This document shows positions 17,692 to 27,406 of a stretch of 64,000 bases of DNA, piece after piece. Source of the stretch: Rahnella woolbedingensis. Lineage in GTDB: Bacteria > Pseudomonadota > Gammaproteobacteria > Enterobacterales > Enterobacteriaceae. The notes under the pieces are model-generated. The model saw only the letters and a list, made by a program, of their open reading frames with translations. It was not told the origin of the DNA and did not search any database. The DNA lies in NCBI RefSeq assembly GCF_003602095.1, contig NZ_RAHH01000004.1, positions 184,012 through 248,011 of the forward strand, written 5' to 3'. A program made the position numbers and the translations under genes. Each line of letters begins with the position of its first letter. Position 1 is the stretch's first letter.

Positions 17692-18675
17692 TTAGAAACG
17701 CGTATCGCGGCCGTGCTCAGACTCTAAATCCTGTGCCGGTCCGGTCGAAATAATCCCGTAAGGATTGATGGTCGCGTGGCTGCGGTAATAGTGATTACGG
17801 ATATGGGCAAAATCCACCGTGTCACGAATGCCCGGCATCTGGTAGATATCGCGCAGGAAACCGTACAGATTCGGGTAATCGCTGATGCGGTGACGGTCGC
17901 ACTTGAAGTGCGTGACGTACACCGGATCAAACCGCACCAGCGTAGTCCACAGACGCAGATCGGCTTCGGTCAGCTGGTTACCCGTCAGATAACGGTGCTT
18001 GCTCAGCAGTTCCTCGGCACGGTCCAGCGCCGCGAAAACACCGTCAACCGCTTCATCATAAGCGCCCTGAGACGTGGCAAAACCAGCCTTATAAACGCCA
18101 TTGTTGATCTGCGGATACACCCACTCATTAACCTCATCAATCGCCGGACGTAATGACGGCGGATAATAATCCCCGGCTTTTGCACCCACGGCATCAAACG
18201 CGCTGTTAAACATGCGGATGATATCGGCGGACTCATTGCTGACGATGGTTTGCTGTTTTTTATCCCACAGAATAGGCACGGTGACGCGGCCGGTGTAATC
18301 GTACTGCGCCCGCAGATAGATTTCATACGCGTAATTGAAATGATACAAATCGTCGCCGGTTGCCGCCGGGAAATCAGTACCGAAAGTCCAGCCATGCTCG
18401 AGCATCAGCGGATGAACGACAGAAACCGGAATGATATCTTCCAGTCCTTTCAGCGTACGCATCAACAATGTGCGGTGCGCCCACGGGCAGGCCAGTGAAA
18501 CATACAAATGGTAGCGGTCGCGCTCTGCGGTAAATCCACCCACGCCGTGTTCGCCCGGCGTACCATCGGGCGTTACCCAGTTACGAAACTGTGCTGCTGA
18601 ACGTTTGAAATGACCCCCGGTCGATTTGGTGTCGTACCAGGTGTCCTGCCAAACGCCATTGACGAGTTGTCCCAT
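17692..18675 (-). CDS. yqjG: Glutathionyl-hydroquinone reductase YqjG
   Basis: The start is placed at 18675 (MGQLVNGVWQDTWYD), which has AAAGGAGG five bases upstream and matches E. coli; the frame stays open for 26 more codons through repeat-like sequence. The 327-residue product is a Xi-class glutathione transferase that reduces glutathionyl-hydroquinones. The catalytic Cys63 is in SLACPWAHRT, as in E. coli. A GST-type C-terminal helical domain follows from about 150. Confidence 0.95.
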   Translation of the reverse strand: MGQLVNGVWQDTWYDTKSTGGHFKRSAAQFRNWVTPDGTPGEHGVGGFTAERDRYHLYVSLACPWAHRTLLMRTLKGLEDIIPVSVVHPLMLEHGWTFGTDFPAATGDDLYHFNYAYEIYLRAQYDYTGRVTVPILWDKKQQTIVSNESADIIRMFNSAFDAVGAKAGDYYPPSLRPAIDEVNEWVYPQINNGVYKAGFATSQGAYDEAVDGVFAALDRAEELLSKHRYLTGNQLTEADLRLWTTLVRFDPVYVTHFKCDRHRISDYPNLYGFLRDIYQMPGIRDTVDFAHIRNHYYRSHATINPYGIISTGPAQDLESEHGRDTRF

Positions 18676-18753
18676 GCTTCCTCCTTTCCCGTCATCCTTC
18701 AGGGCGCCTTGATGCAACCCGAATGATTCAGGGGAGATGTACAGATAAGTCAT

Positions 18754-18785
18754 AAAAAAGGGCGAGGTGATAAATCACATCGCCC
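18754..18785 (-). terminator. Terminator downstream of yqjF
   Basis: On the minus strand a 12-position stem GGGCGATGTGAT/ATCACCTCGCCC (one mismatch) is followed by six T at 18754-18759. Confidence 0.85.
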
Positions 18786-18847
18786 TGCAGGTTATTTTTT
18801 GTCTTATTTAATTATAGCTTGGTTGCTGCTCCCTGGTGCCGGGGCAA

Positions 18848-19240
18848 TTACCAGTTTTTCTTGATCAGGCGGTCGATGCTGAATGCGCCCGGGCCGGATG
18901 CGAACAGAACGAAGAAACCACCTGCGATGGACAGGTTTTTCATGAACATCATCTGGTTCACGCCCTGTGCGAAATCAGTGTGGAAGATAAGCGCAGTCAG
19001 AATGGTAAAGATTGCAGTGATCAGCGCGGTAGTACGGGTGAAGAAACCAAACAGAATTGCCAGACCGCCGCCAAATTCTAACAGGATAGTCAGTGGCAGG
19101 AAGAAGCTCGGCACGCCCATAGAGGTCATGTAACCGGCCGTCGCGGTGTAGCCGTTAATTTTGCCCCAGCCTGCAACGATAAACAGGATTGGCATCAGAA
19201 TACGGGCAACCAGCAAAGCGGTGTCTTGTAACTTAGTCAT
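18848..19240 (-). CDS. yqjF: DoxX-family inner-membrane protein YqjF
   Basis: A 130-residue protein with four predicted membrane segments (for example ILMPILFIVAGWGKI and FFLPLTILLEFGGGLAILFG), characteristic of the DoxX family. It is syntenic with E. coli yqjF. The E. coli gene responds to nitroaromatic compounds through YhaJ; its biochemical role is unknown. It has its own terminator. Confidence 0.93.
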   Translation of the reverse strand: MTKLQDTALLVARILMPILFIVAGWGKINGYTATAGYMTSMGVPSFFLPLTILLEFGGGLAILFGFFTRTTALITAIFTILTALIFHTDFAQGVNQMMFMKNLSIAGGFFVLFASGPGAFSIDRLIKKNW

Positions 19241-19428
19241 TTTCTACTCCAGATTGATATGCCCAAAGGGGGCTAAAAGTGTTACCGGCCCGGTCAGAAA
19301 ATGTTTCATGCCGTTACCGCATCAGTTGATGACGAGATAATAAGTCGGATGGTTGCGCTTTGTTAGCAAGTAAAACTGTTGGAATGCTTCAAATTAATTG
19401 AACAGCGGAGGGATTGTTATTCAAAAAG

Positions 19429-19460
19429 AAAAGGGCTGATTATTTCCAATCAGCCCTTTT
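19429..19460. terminator. Terminator after the yqjDEK operon
   Basis: Perfect 12 bp stem AAAAGGGCTGAT/ATCAGCCCTTTT with loop TATTTCCA, with T-rich tails on both strands. It lies 19 bases after yqjK. Confidence 0.88.
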
Positions 19461-19478
19461 AACAGGAGGAGGTTGAGG

Positions 19479-19763
19479 CTATTTGTTGCCGATGGTTTTA
19501 CGAAACAACCTGACGGTTCCCCAGATACCAAAAGCACGCCGTGACCAGCGGACGACCGCACTAGGATGACGGATACCGTAAACTGCCAGCAGGCTTGAGC
19601 CCACGACCAGATACTTACGCATATCCACCAGTTTTACCCAGTAATGATCGATTTTCGCGGTAGCCTCCAGCCAGTCAGAACCGGCCTGAGAAAGCTCGCC
19701 ACGCTGACGCTCAATTTTGCGCAGCAGCCTGACTTTTTCGATAGCGCGGTCCGGAATACTCAT
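19479..19763 (-). CDS. yqjK: YqjK-like protein
   Basis: A 94-residue protein similar to E. coli YqjK (99 aa): a charged N-terminal helix (KVRLLRKIERQRGELSQ), a membrane segment (YLVVGSSLLAVYGI), and the conserved IRHPSAVVRWSRRAFGIW stretch. It overlaps yqjE by ATGA, so the two are coupled. Function unknown; the operon has been linked to stationary phase and membrane-associated ribosomes. Confidence 0.9.
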   Translation of the reverse strand: MSIPDRAIEKVRLLRKIERQRGELSQAGSDWLEATAKIDHYWVKLVDMRKYLVVGSSLLAVYGIRHPSAVVRWSRRAFGIWGTVRLFRKTIGNK

Positions 19764-20167
19764 TGCTCGTCATCCTTTTCCAGCAGGGCGCGGTCGACGT
19801 CCAGCTGCTTGCGGGTGAGGCTGAGCAGGGTGGAACGTTTGGCTTTCGCCAGCGTCATTGCGCCAAGGATCACTGCCAGAAGCAGCAATACGCCGGTTGT
19901 CGTCGCTATCGCGGTCAGACGATAGGCCGGATCGATGGCCCAGAAGAGAACCACCAGCAAACTCATAAGACCAAAAGCGGTAAATATCAGGGTAATACCG
20001 GCCATGAGCAGCAATTGGAAAATATTGGCCTTTTCCTCTTCCAGCTCAACAACGGCCAGTCTGACACGCGTTTCAACAATGCTCACCACGACAGTGGCGA
20101 TGCGGGAAACGATGTCAAACAGCCCTTTACCCGGTCCTTGTGGTGCAGGTTTGATTGGCTCTGCCAT
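19760..20167 (-). CDS. yqjE: Phage-holin-like membrane protein YqjE
   Basis: A 135-residue inner-membrane protein of the YqjE (Phage_holin_3_6) family. It has an amphipathic N-terminal helix and two membrane segments at about 52-75 (FQLLLMAGITLIFTAFGLM) and 85-107. It starts two bases after yqjD ends and overlaps yqjK by four. No enzyme function is known. Confidence 0.92.
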   Translation of the reverse strand: MAEPIKPAPQGPGKGLFDIVSRIATVVVSIVETRVRLAVVELEEEKANIFQLLLMAGITLIFTAFGLMSLLVVLFWAIDPAYRLTAIATTTGVLLLLAVILGAMTLAKAKRSTLLSLTRKQLDVDRALLEKDDEQ

Positions 20168-20169
20168 AA

Positions 20170-20472
20170 TTAGCGGCGGGCTAACAAAACGCCGATAATA
20201 ACGCCGACTGCGGCACCAATACCGACGCCAGTCCAGGGTTTATCATGTACGTAATCGTCGGCTTTGCCGGCAATTTCTTTAGTCTGATAGGCAATCTTAT
20301 CGCCCGTATCGCTCAGACGTTCGCGGGTATCTTTGAGCAGGGATTCTGCTTTGCCACGCAGTTTATCGAGTTCAGCTTTCGGCTTATCGGTAGAGGTCTG
20401 GAGAACTTCTTCCAGGGTGTCTGCCAATGACTTGAGTTCAGCGCGCAGTTGTTCTGATGTATTACTAGCCAT
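20170..20472 (-). CDS. yqjD: Ribosome-associated membrane protein YqjD
   Basis: A 100-residue protein of the ElaB/YqjD/DUF883 family. A long charged helix (TDKPKAELDKLRGKAESLLK) is followed by the C-terminal membrane anchor with a glycine-rich pattern (GVGIGAAVGVIIGVLLARR). In E. coli YqjD anchors 70S and 100S ribosomes to the inner membrane in stationary phase and is RpoS-dependent. First gene of yqjDEK. Confidence 0.94.
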   Translation of the reverse strand: MASNTSEQLRAELKSLADTLEEVLQTSTDKPKAELDKLRGKAESLLKDTRERLSDTGDKIAYQTKEIAGKADDYVHDKPWTGVGIGAAVGVIIGVLLARR

Positions 20473-20630
20473 GTGTAAGTCACTCCATACGTTAACTGAT
20501 TCGAACTTTTAACATAGCGGATATTCAGGTGATCGCAAATGCGAATAATCTGTTAAGACCCACAGAAACCCTGAAAAATCCGCTATATCGCGGTAAACCT
20601 AACTCCGGAAATCGACTCTGGCAGAGAGAA

Positions 20631-21008
20631 TTACTTGCCTTCAGCTTCTTTCAGTTCAGACTTTGCTTCATCCAGTTTCTGCTGCTTTTTGATCACTTTG
20701 TCATGGTCGCCTTTGGCCTGAGCTTCTTTCAGCTCTTGCTCACGTTCCGCGACTTTTTCATGTTTTTCTTCAATATTTTTCTGCTTTTCGGCTTTTAAAC
20801 CGGCATCGGTACAATGCGCTTTATTCTCGCGCAGCGCTTTTTCCAGTCCGTCTACACGGTTCTGATTCTTGTGCGCACGGGCTTCGTCGATTTGTTTCTG
20901 GATTTCGTTTTGCTTGGTCACACAGCTTTCAGGCTGAGAGGCCGCAAAGCTGACCGTGGTGAACAGCAGGGCCGGGGCTAAAACAAGGGCAGTTAACGTC
21001 AGTTTCAT
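20631..21008 (-). CDS. yqjC: Periplasmic DUF1090 protein YqjC
   Basis: A 125-residue exported protein. The signal peptide ends AAS after LLFTTVSF. The mature part is almost wholly helical and highly charged (repeats of KA/KE/EQ, such as EREQELKEAQAKGDHDKV), with two Cys residues (ESCVT, AHCTDA). It is like E. coli YqjC. Function unknown. It is separated from yqjD by 158 bases and from mzrA by about 140. Confidence 0.92.
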   Translation of the reverse strand: MKLTLTALVLAPALLFTTVSFAASQPESCVTKQNEIQKQIDEARAHKNQNRVDGLEKALRENKAHCTDAGLKAEKQKNIEEKHEKVAEREQELKEAQAKGDHDKVIKKQQKLDEAKSELKEAEGK

Positions 21009-21090
21009 CTTGTGGCTTCCTTTTGATGGTTAAGTGAGTGTGGCACTTAATTCCCTAAATAATTAGTCGAGTGGATAACTCGCTTTAAAT

Positions 21091-21119
21091 GATATCACCG
21101 CTGAATGAACGGTGATATC
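21091..21119. terminator. Hairpin between yqjC and mzrA
   Basis: A perfect 10 bp inverted repeat GATATCACCG/CGGTGATATC with a nine-base loop. It follows mzrA on the minus strand but has only a short T-rich tail, so it may be a weak terminator or an mRNA 3' stabiliser. Confidence 0.5.
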
Positions 21120-21149
21120 GGATGAATCTTCCCTGAAACGCTAAGAAGA

Positions 21150-21533
21150 TTATCCAAACTTCAAACGGTCGCGGTCCAGTTTCTGGAGCCACGCTTTTTC
21201 GGTTGGCGGTTCGTAGAACTGAATCATAAATCCTGGCGGCAGAATGTCCTGCAGGGCTTCTTCTGCCAGTTCGCGCTGAGATGCAGAATCCAGCTGAACC
21301 ACCAGCCCGTCATTGAGCGGGGTGATGCTTTTGATATGGATGCCGCGCTGACTGAGACTCTGGTAAACATAAAAACCGTCAGGCAGCGACGTCCCGGTTC
21401 TGGCGGGACGGATTTGCAACGCGCTGGCAGGAACCGGCAGGCGCGATAATGCCAGCCCGAACATGGCCACGATCGCCACTAACATGAGCATTCCCGGCCA
21501 GAAAAATGACCGGCTTTTCAGCCTCTGACTCAT
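21150..21533 (-). CDS. mzrA: EnvZ/OmpR modulator MzrA
   Basis: A 127-residue membrane protein with an N-terminal membrane segment ([14 protein letters not shown]) and a periplasmic domain. It is in the same place and overlap as E. coli mzrA (YqjB), which interacts with EnvZ and couples CpxAR to EnvZ/OmpR. It overlaps the yqjA stop by ATGA, so the two are co-translated. Confidence 0.9.
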   Translation of the reverse strand: MSQRLKSRSFFWPGMLMLVAIVAMFGLALSRLPVPASALQIRPARTGTSLPDGFYVYQSLSQRGIHIKSITPLNDGLVVQLDSASQRELAEEALQDILPPGFMIQFYEPPTEKAWLQKLDRDRLKFG

Positions 21534-22213
21534 GATGTGCTTTTACCTTTGTTCTGGCGATCAGCATGTTTTTTCCGCCACAACACCACGATTGACCCCA
21601 CCAGACCGCCGATTAATAACAGCAACGGCAGCAGCATCAGGCAGTTCATGACCTGATCCTCATACTTGAGGAACAGCGGAGTTTTGCCGAGGAAATACCC
21701 CAGCGACGTCAGGATCAGGATCCACAACAGTCCGCTGACCCAGTTGAAAAACTGAAAACGGCTGTTGCTCAGGCCTGACAGACCGGCAATCGTTGGCAGG
21801 AGTGTGCGGACAAATGCCAGAAAACGGCCAACTAACAGCGCCGAAAGGCCGTGTTTATGGAAAAGGGCATGTGCGCGTTCATGGTAATGCACGGGAAGAT
21901 GTGCCAGCCAGCTTTGAACTATTCGCGTATTTCCCAGCCATTTTCCCTGTGCGTAACTGAGCCAGCAACCCAGACTGGCGGCATTGGTGAGCAGGAAAAT
22001 CGTGAGCGGGAAATTCATGGCGTCTTTGGCAATCAATACACCCACCAGGATCAGGAGGCTGTCGCCGGGCAAAAAAGCCGCAGGAAGCAGCCCGTTTTCC
22101 AAAAAAATGATCATGAATAAAATCAGGTACAGTGCCCAGACCAGTGAAGGGTCCGCGAGAGTTTTATAATCTTGTTGCCAGAGGGCATCGATGAGCGCGC
22201 TGATAATTTCCAT
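21530..22213 (-). CDS. yqjA: DedA-family membrane transporter YqjA
   Basis: A 227-residue DedA protein with about five membrane segments. Conserved family features are present: [18 protein letters not shown] at about 38-55, with the acidic residue in the re-entrant loop, and the later [19 protein letters not shown]. coli YqjA (with YghB) is needed for proton motive force maintenance and alkaline tolerance. It heads the yqjA-mzrA operon. Confidence 0.94.
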   Translation of the reverse strand: MEIISALIDALWQQDYKTLADPSLVWALYLILFMIIFLENGLLPAAFLPGDSLLILVGVLIAKDAMNFPLTIFLLTNAASLGCWLSYAQGKWLGNTRIVQSWLAHLPVHYHERAHALFHKHGLSALLVGRFLAFVRTLLPTIAGLSGLSNSRFQFFNWVSGLLWILILTSLGYFLGKTPLFLKYEDQVMNCLMLLPLLLLIGGLVGSIVVLWRKKHADRQNKGKSTS

Positions 22214-22582
22214 CTGTCTTGTGAAACTCCATCATTTTCAGTGAGTCAGCAAAAGCATCAGCGGAGAAATTGTCTCGACGCTGCCTGCGGGGCTGATTAG
22301 GTAGCCAAGTCCGTGGCCGGTTCTTTGTTTCTGAAACCGTTGTTTCTGATGCTGTTATTTCTGATCCCATTGTATTTACGCGCCATTTTGCTTTCTGAAA
22401 CGCGCATCAAACGGGTAAAAAAAGTGGTCTAACTGTAACAAAATACCAATAACTCAGACAGGTAAATATAGCGCGTTGAGACCGATCATTTAAGTCTGAA
22501 GCGCGTTTGGGAAAGGGTTTTACATTGGCTGACACTACTCGACAGTGCCTGACAGGTTCAACGGGGGAGAGCGCAGAGAGAG
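22214..22582. other. Intergenic region between yqjA and exuR
   Basis: About 370 bases holding the yqjA promoter region on the minus strand. A short Ser/Thr codon-like direct repeat (TTTCTGA occurring four times between 22320 and 22400) was noticed. No gene or clear operator could be named. Confidence 0.5.
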
Positions 22583-22613
22583 TAAAACGGCAGGTTGGGG
22601 GGATTAACCTGCC
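22583..22613 (-). terminator. exuR terminator
   Basis: An 8 bp stem GGCAGGTT/AACCTGCC with a nine-base loop, followed on the minus strand by GTTTTAC, ten bases after the exuR stop. Confidence 0.8.
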
Positions 22614-22623
22614 TTAAAGGGAA

Positions 22624-23400
22624 TTATTTGGTGTTGAGTAAAGGGGGCTCGAGATGAACAACCGGGTTTTCTGAGTAAAGATAACGGTCTACATTGAACT
22701 CAAAATCATCACTGGTCGCGCGGAAAAGCATTTGTTTGGTGTTTTCCAGATGCTGCCACATTGCCAGTTTTGCGGCGTGCGGATCACGGCGGATCAGGGC
22801 TTTGAGGATCAGGTCATGATCCTCACACCAGCTTTCAATCGATTTCTCATCGATATGCTCATGCAGTTTGCGCCAGTAAGGGTTGTGCAACCGCTGACTC
22901 CACATCTTCTCAACAATGGTCGCCAGGGCGCTGTTTTGCGTCGCCTGTGCAACCTGCACGTGGAATTTCAAATCCCACTCAGAATCACGAAAACGATCTT
23001 CCTGTCGTGCATGTTCCTGAATTTCCATCAGACGCATGATGTCCTGCTTCGTCACCTGGGTCGCAGCGAATTCAGCGATGTTACTTTCAATCAGCTGACG
23101 TGCCTGTAAAAGTTCAAACGGACCGGAGGTTCCAAACTCACTTCCACAATCGGGCACGACAAGATGGCGCTGCTGGTTGGACATGACATGAATGCCCGAC
23201 CCTTTTCGCACTTCCACGTAACCTTCCACTTCGAGCATGATAATCGCTTCACGCACCACGGTGCGGCTGACATCCATTTCATCGGAAATCAGACGTTCGG
23301 CCGGTAACTTCTCGCCAACCGGGTACAAACCCGTTTCGATCCGTTCCTTGAGCGTGGCGGCCAGTTGTTGGTAAAGGCGTCTGGTGTCTGTGGATTCCAT
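22624..23400 (-). CDS. exuR: Hexuronate regulon repressor ExuR
   Basis: A 258-residue GntR/FadR-family regulator. The winged HTH spans about 8-75 ([20 protein letters not shown], then [20 protein letters not shown]) and the all-helical FCD effector domain follows from about 95. ExuR represses exuT, uxaCA and uxaB until galacturonate or glucuronate derivatives bind. It lies downstream of exuT in the same orientation as in E. coli, but a terminator at 23550-23578 separates them. Confidence 0.95.
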   Translation of the reverse strand: MESTDTRRLYQQLAATLKERIETGLYPVGEKLPAERLISDEMDVSRTVVREAIIMLEVEGYVEVRKGSGIHVMSNQQRHLVVPDCGSEFGTSGPFELLQARQLIESNIAEFAATQVTKQDIMRLMEIQEHARQEDRFRDSEWDLKFHVQVAQATQNSALATIVEKMWSQRLHNPYWRKLHEHIDEKSIESWCEDHDLILKALIRRDPHAAKLAMWQHLENTKQMLFRATSDDFEFNVDRYLYSENPVVHLEPPLLNTK

Positions 23401-23549
23401 ATGAGTGCTCTTTAAAGTAGTGAAACCTGTAAGAAGTAAGTGTCGGACAGACCTGTGAACTTATTATACAAGTAGCAGTATACGATTTACGAAAGGCTGT
23501 TGCACCGTGCATTGGACAGAAAGGTTTTGGAGAAATGTCAGAAAACAGC

Positions 23550-23578
23550 AAAGCCCGGTAAAAGAATTACCGGGCTTT
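23550..23578 (-). terminator. exuT terminator
   Basis: A perfect 12 bp stem AAAGCCCGGTAA/TTACCGGGCTTT with a five-base loop, eleven bases after the exuT stop. Confidence 0.85.
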
Positions 23579-23589
23579 CGTGCTGGTGA

Positions 23590-24882
23590 TCAGGCTTTTG
23601 CGGTTTTAAGCGCAGCCGGAGCCACTTCTGCTGCGGACCGGTTTTGCAGAACGGTCCAGATGATGATGGCACCCAGCAGGTCGAAGACCGCAAGAGCTGC
23701 AAACAGCGGGCTGAAACCAATGGTATCGGCCAGTGCACCCACCACCAGGGCGAACATGGTACTTGCCATCCAGGCTGCCATACCGGTCAGACCGTTGGCT
23801 GTCGCCACTTCGTTACGACCGAACACGTCAGAAGACAAGGTGATCAGCGCACCGGACAGAGACTGGTGAGCAAAGCCACCGACACACAGTAAGGCGATAG
23901 CGGCGTACGGGCTGGTAAACAGGCCAATCATGCCAGGGCCAATCATCAGAACCGCACCCATGGTCACGACCATTTTACGGGAAACGATCAGGTTCACTTT
24001 GAAGTACTTCTGGAATAACGGTGGCAGATAACCGCCGAGGATACAGCCGAGGTCAGCGAACAGCATCGGCATCCAGGCAAACATCGCGATTTCTTTCAGG
24101 TTAAAACCATACACTTTGAACATGAACAGCGGGATCCAGGCGTTGAATGTCCCCCAGGCAGGTTCAGCCAGGAAACGTGGCAGCGCGATACCCCAGAACT
24201 GGCGGTTACGCAGGATCTGCCAGGCAGACATTTTTTTGCCGTTGTCAGTCTGATGCTGTGCTTCCTGACCTTCCAGAATGTACTCACGTTCTTCAGGGCT
24301 GAGTTTTTTCTGATCTTTAGGATGCTTGTAGAACACCAGCCAGCTCAAAGCCCAGACCATGCTTAATGCACCGGTAATGATGAAGGCTAGCTGCCAGCTG
24401 TGCATCACGATGCACCAGACCACCAGGGGTGGCGCAATCATCCCGCCGATAGAAGAACCGACGTTGAAGTAACCGACGGCAATAGAACGTTCTTTAGCCG
24501 GGAACCATTCGCTGCTGGCTTTCAGCCCTGCAGGGATCATCGCGGCTTCAGCCATACCGACAGCGCCGCGGGCGATAGCCAGACCACCCCAGCTGCTGGC
24601 CAGTGCAGTCGCCATACAGAAGACGGCCCACATAATGGCAAACATCGCGTAACCGACTTTGGTGCCCATCACGTCAAGCACATAACCGGCCACCGGCTGC
24701 ATCAGGGTATAGCAGGCGGAATAGGCGGCGATAATATAAGAATATTGCTGTGTGCTGATGTTCAACTGGCTCATCAGCGTTGGCGCTGCGGCGGCAATGG
24801 CGTTACGTGTCAGATAACCCAGGACCGTGCCGCATGTAACCAGCGCGATCATGTACCAGCGTAACCCTTTAATCTTAGCCAT
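23590..24882 (-). CDS. exuT: Hexuronate MFS transporter ExuT
   Basis: A 430-residue major facilitator of the anion:cation symporter family with 12 predicted membrane segments. It matches E. coli ExuT from MAKIKGLRWYMIALV on. It imports galacturonate and glucuronate with protons. It is divergent from uxaC, with 969 bases between them containing the likely ExuR sites. Confidence 0.95.
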   Translation of the reverse strand: MAKIKGLRWYMIALVTCGTVLGYLTRNAIAAAAPTLMSQLNISTQQYSYIIAAYSACYTLMQPVAGYVLDVMGTKVGYAMFAIMWAVFCMATALASSWGGLAIARGAVGMAEAAMIPAGLKASSEWFPAKERSIAVGYFNVGSSIGGMIAPPLVVWCIVMHSWQLAFIITGALSMVWALSWLVFYKHPKDQKKLSPEEREYILEGQEAQHQTDNGKKMSAWQILRNRQFWGIALPRFLAEPAWGTFNAWIPLFMFKVYGFNLKEIAMFAWMPMLFADLGCILGGYLPPLFQKYFKVNLIVSRKMVVTMGAVLMIGPGMIGLFTSPYAAIALLCVGGFAHQSLSGALITLSSDVFGRNEVATANGLTGMAAWMASTMFALVVGALADTIGFSPLFAALAVFDLLGAIIIWTVLQNRSAAEVAPAALKTAKA

Positions 24883-25203
24883 TTAACTCTCTCCCAGTAA
24901 ATAATCCGGCGATGACAGCGACAGGCTGTCAGGGCGTATTTCGCACCACCTCAGTAAGCGTGGGTTCTGGCTTTCCTTAACGTTTTCCGGGTATCACGCC
25001 GCCAGAGAATTTCACTGGGAGCTGCCCGATGCTTGTACGCACTGCGTTATTGTTATTTGTGCGTATTGATCCGATGAACGTCCTGGACACCAGAATGAAT
25101 GCTTCGCCATGGTCTGATTGAGCCCGGGAAGTGATTTGCCCGGGCAACAGCGAAAGGACGTGGCAGGTAATCTCTGAAGCTCTTGTCCGGGCGAAGCAAA
25201 GAT

Positions 25204-25263
25204 AACTTGTCATACAGATTTAAAATTTGAATGACATCACAAAACCACATTTAAATTGTGTGG
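25204..25263 (+). repeat. 60 bp direct repeat, copy A
   Basis: Begins AACTTGTCATACAGATTTAA and matches 25602-25661 at about 52 of 60 positions, with the first 21 bases identical. Confidence 0.85.
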
Positions 25264-25601
25264 TTGCTTAAGTTTTTTAACTTCACGGTTATTTACTTGA
25301 TTTTACAATGAAAGTTGTATTTTTCTTGACGTGGTTCACACTTTTCATTGGCGAATTAACAAAGATGAAAGAATTATAGAAACGTAATTGGTGTGACAAC
25401 TTTACGAAATAATTACATCTAATGTGAACAGTTAATGAACAAGATCATTTGCCCTGAATTGACTGATAAAGTGTCTTTCAGATAAGAAGTTCAATCAAAA
25501 AGGCCTGTGCAGCAGGCTGGCAGGATGGTGCAACGCGCAGGCAGAAAACGGGAAAGGCGCAAAAAGGTGTCAAAGCCGTTTTGTCACATTTGGTACGAAT
25601 T

Positions 25602-25661
25602 AACTTGTCATACAGATTTAAAGTTTGAGTGACATCACAAAATCACACTGTGATTGTGAGG
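25602..25661 (+). repeat. 60 bp direct repeat, copy B
   Basis: Second copy of the block at 25204-25263, 398 bases downstream. It lies about 190 bases before uxaC. Within it TCACA occurs near TGTGA half-sites, compatible with CRP binding. Confidence 0.85.
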
Positions 25662-25851
25662 ATAATAAGAGCCAGAGTATTAAAGCCTCAACGTTATTAT
25701 TTAACAGAGAGTTAGTGTGTATTTTCGGGCCTGGATCGTCGGTTTCTGCGGGTGCATACCCCTAAAAAGAGCTGGACGACAATCTAAATTGGTGTGATAA
25801 CTTCGCACCATTGAGTGATAACTCTACAGAATTCATGATGAGGAACCTAAG

Positions 25852-27264
25852 ATGGCGCAGTTTTTAACGGAAGACTTCCTTCTCGACACAGAATTCGCAC
25901 GTCGCCTGTATCACGACTACGCGAAAGATGAGCCAATTTTTGACTACCACTGCCATTTGCCGCCTGAGCTGATTGCGCAGGACTACAAATTCAAAAACCT
26001 GTATGACATTTGGCTGAAAGGCGATCACTACAAATGGCGCGCGATGCGTACCAACGGTGTGCCTGAGCGTATGTGTACCGGCGATGCCAGCGACCGCGAG
26101 AAGTTTGACGCTTGGGCGGCAACGGTTCCTCACACTATCGGTAACCCGCTTTACCACTGGACGCACCTCGAGTTACGCCGTCCGTTCGGTATCACCGGCA
26201 AACTGCTTTCTCCATCTACAGCAGGCGAAATCTGGGAACGCGGTAACGAATTGCTGGCGCAGGATAACTTCTCTGCCCGCGGCATCATGAAACAGATGAA
26301 CGTGAAAATGGTCGGCACCACTGACGACCCGATCGACTCCCTTGAGCATCATAAAGCCGTTGCTCAGGACGGCAGTTTTGATATCAAAGTGCTGCCAAGC
26401 TGGCGCCCGGACAAAGCGTTCAACATTGAAGCCGTGACTTTCGTGGATTATATGAAGAAGCTGGAAGCCGCGTCGGACGTGTCCATCACCCGCTTCAGCG
26501 ATCTGCGTGATGCCCTGAAAAAACGTATGGATCACTTTGCCGCGCACGGTTGCAAAGTGTCTGACCATGCGCTTGACGTCGTGGTTTACGGCGAAGCGGA
26601 TGACGCAACGCTGGACGGCATTCTGTCCCGTCGTCTGAACGGCGAAACGCCAACTACGCAGGAAATTGCCCAGTTCAAAACCGGCGTTTTGTTGTATCTG
26701 GCTTCTGAATATCAGCGTCGTGAATGGGTACAGCAGTACCACATTGGCGCGCTGCGCAATAACAACACCCGTATGTTCCAGCTGATTGGCGCAGATGTTG
26801 GTTTCGACTCTATTAACGACCAGCCGCTGGCAGAACCGCTGTCAAAACTGCTGGGCGCACAGGGTCTGGCCGGTGGTCTGCCAAAAACCATTCTGTACTG
26901 CCTGAACCCGCGTGATAACGAAGTGATCGGCACTATGGTCGGTAACTTCCAGGGTGAAGGGATGCCGGGCAAAATGCAGTTCGGTTCCGGCTGGTGGTTT
27001 AACGACCAGAAAGACGGCATGCAACGTCAGATGACACAGCTTGCCAATCTGGGCTTGCTGAGCCGCTTTGTCGGCATGCTGACCGATAGCCGCAGCTTCC
27101 TGTCTTACACGCGTCATGAATATTTCCGTCGCATCCTGTGCCAGATGATTGGCCGCTGGGTAGAAGATGGCGAAGCGCCGGCAGATATCGAACTGCTGGG
27201 TAACATGGTGAAAAACATCTGCTTCGATAACGCGAAACAATATTTCCAGATTGAACTGAACTAA
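25852..27264 (+). CDS. uxaC: Uronate isomerase
   Basis: A 470-residue amidohydrolase-superfamily enzyme, the same length as E. coli UxaC. It isomerises D-glucuronate to D-fructuronate and D-galacturonate to D-tagaturonate in the cytoplasm. The metal-site motif [10 protein letters not shown] gives His33 and His35. GAGGAA precedes the ATG. First gene of uxaC-uxaB-uxaA; unlike E. coli, uxaB is part of this run. Confidence 0.96.
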   Translation: MAQFLTEDFLLDTEFARRLYHDYAKDEPIFDYHCHLPPELIAQDYKFKNLYDIWLKGDHYKWRAMRTNGVPERMCTGDASDREKFDAWAATVPHTIGNPLYHWTHLELRRPFGITGKLLSPSTAGEIWERGNELLAQDNFSARGIMKQMNVKMVGTTDDPIDSLEHHKAVAQDGSFDIKVLPSWRPDKAFNIEAVTFVDYMKKLEAASDVSITRFSDLRDALKKRMDHFAAHGCKVSDHALDVVVYGEADDATLDGILSRRLNGETPTTQEIAQFKTGVLLYLASEYQRREWVQQYHIGALRNNNTRMFQLIGADVGFDSINDQPLAEPLSKLLGAQGLAGGLPKTILYCLNPRDNEVIGTMVGNFQGEGMPGKMQFGSGWWFNDQKDGMQRQMTQLANLGLLSRFVGMLTDSRSFLSYTRHEYFRRILCQMIGRWVEDGEAPADIELLGNMVKNICFDNAKQYFQIELN

Positions 27265-27274
27265 AACGTCTGAA

Positions 27275-27296
27275 GGAGCGCAGGTTCCTGCGCTCC
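27275..27296 (+). other. Hairpin between uxaC and uxaB
   Basis: Perfect GGAGCGCAG/CTGCGCTCC stem with loop GTTC, eleven bases after uxaC. No T-run follows, so it is more likely an mRNA processing or stability element than a full terminator. Confidence 0.6.
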
Positions 27297-27406
27297 TGAT
27301 AATAAATACTGAAATAACAAATCATTATTCCAACAATGAACGACGGCCACGGGGCGTTATCCCGCCCTCAAAGACCGGAGTCTGAGCAAATTAAGGTGAA
27401 CGTGAG

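Larger units (their letters stand above)
24883..25851. promoter_or_regulatory. exuT-uxaC divergent control region with internal duplication
   Basis: No gene seen in 969 bases. Two sequence modules occur twice in the same orientation at an offset of about 400 bases: a 60 bp block (25204-25263 and 25602-25661) and an operator-like AATTGGTGTGA(C/T)AACTT (25386 and 25787). The 60-mer holds TGTCA/TGACA arms and TCACA/TGTGA half-sites like those of CRP. The copy at 25787 lies 65 bases before uxaC and is the best ExuR operator candidate. Confidence 0.65.

Noticed and set aside
25053..25250. Open frames on the minus strand within the exuT-uxaC gap
   Set aside because: They overlap the conserved 60 bp regulatory repeat and show no protein family features.
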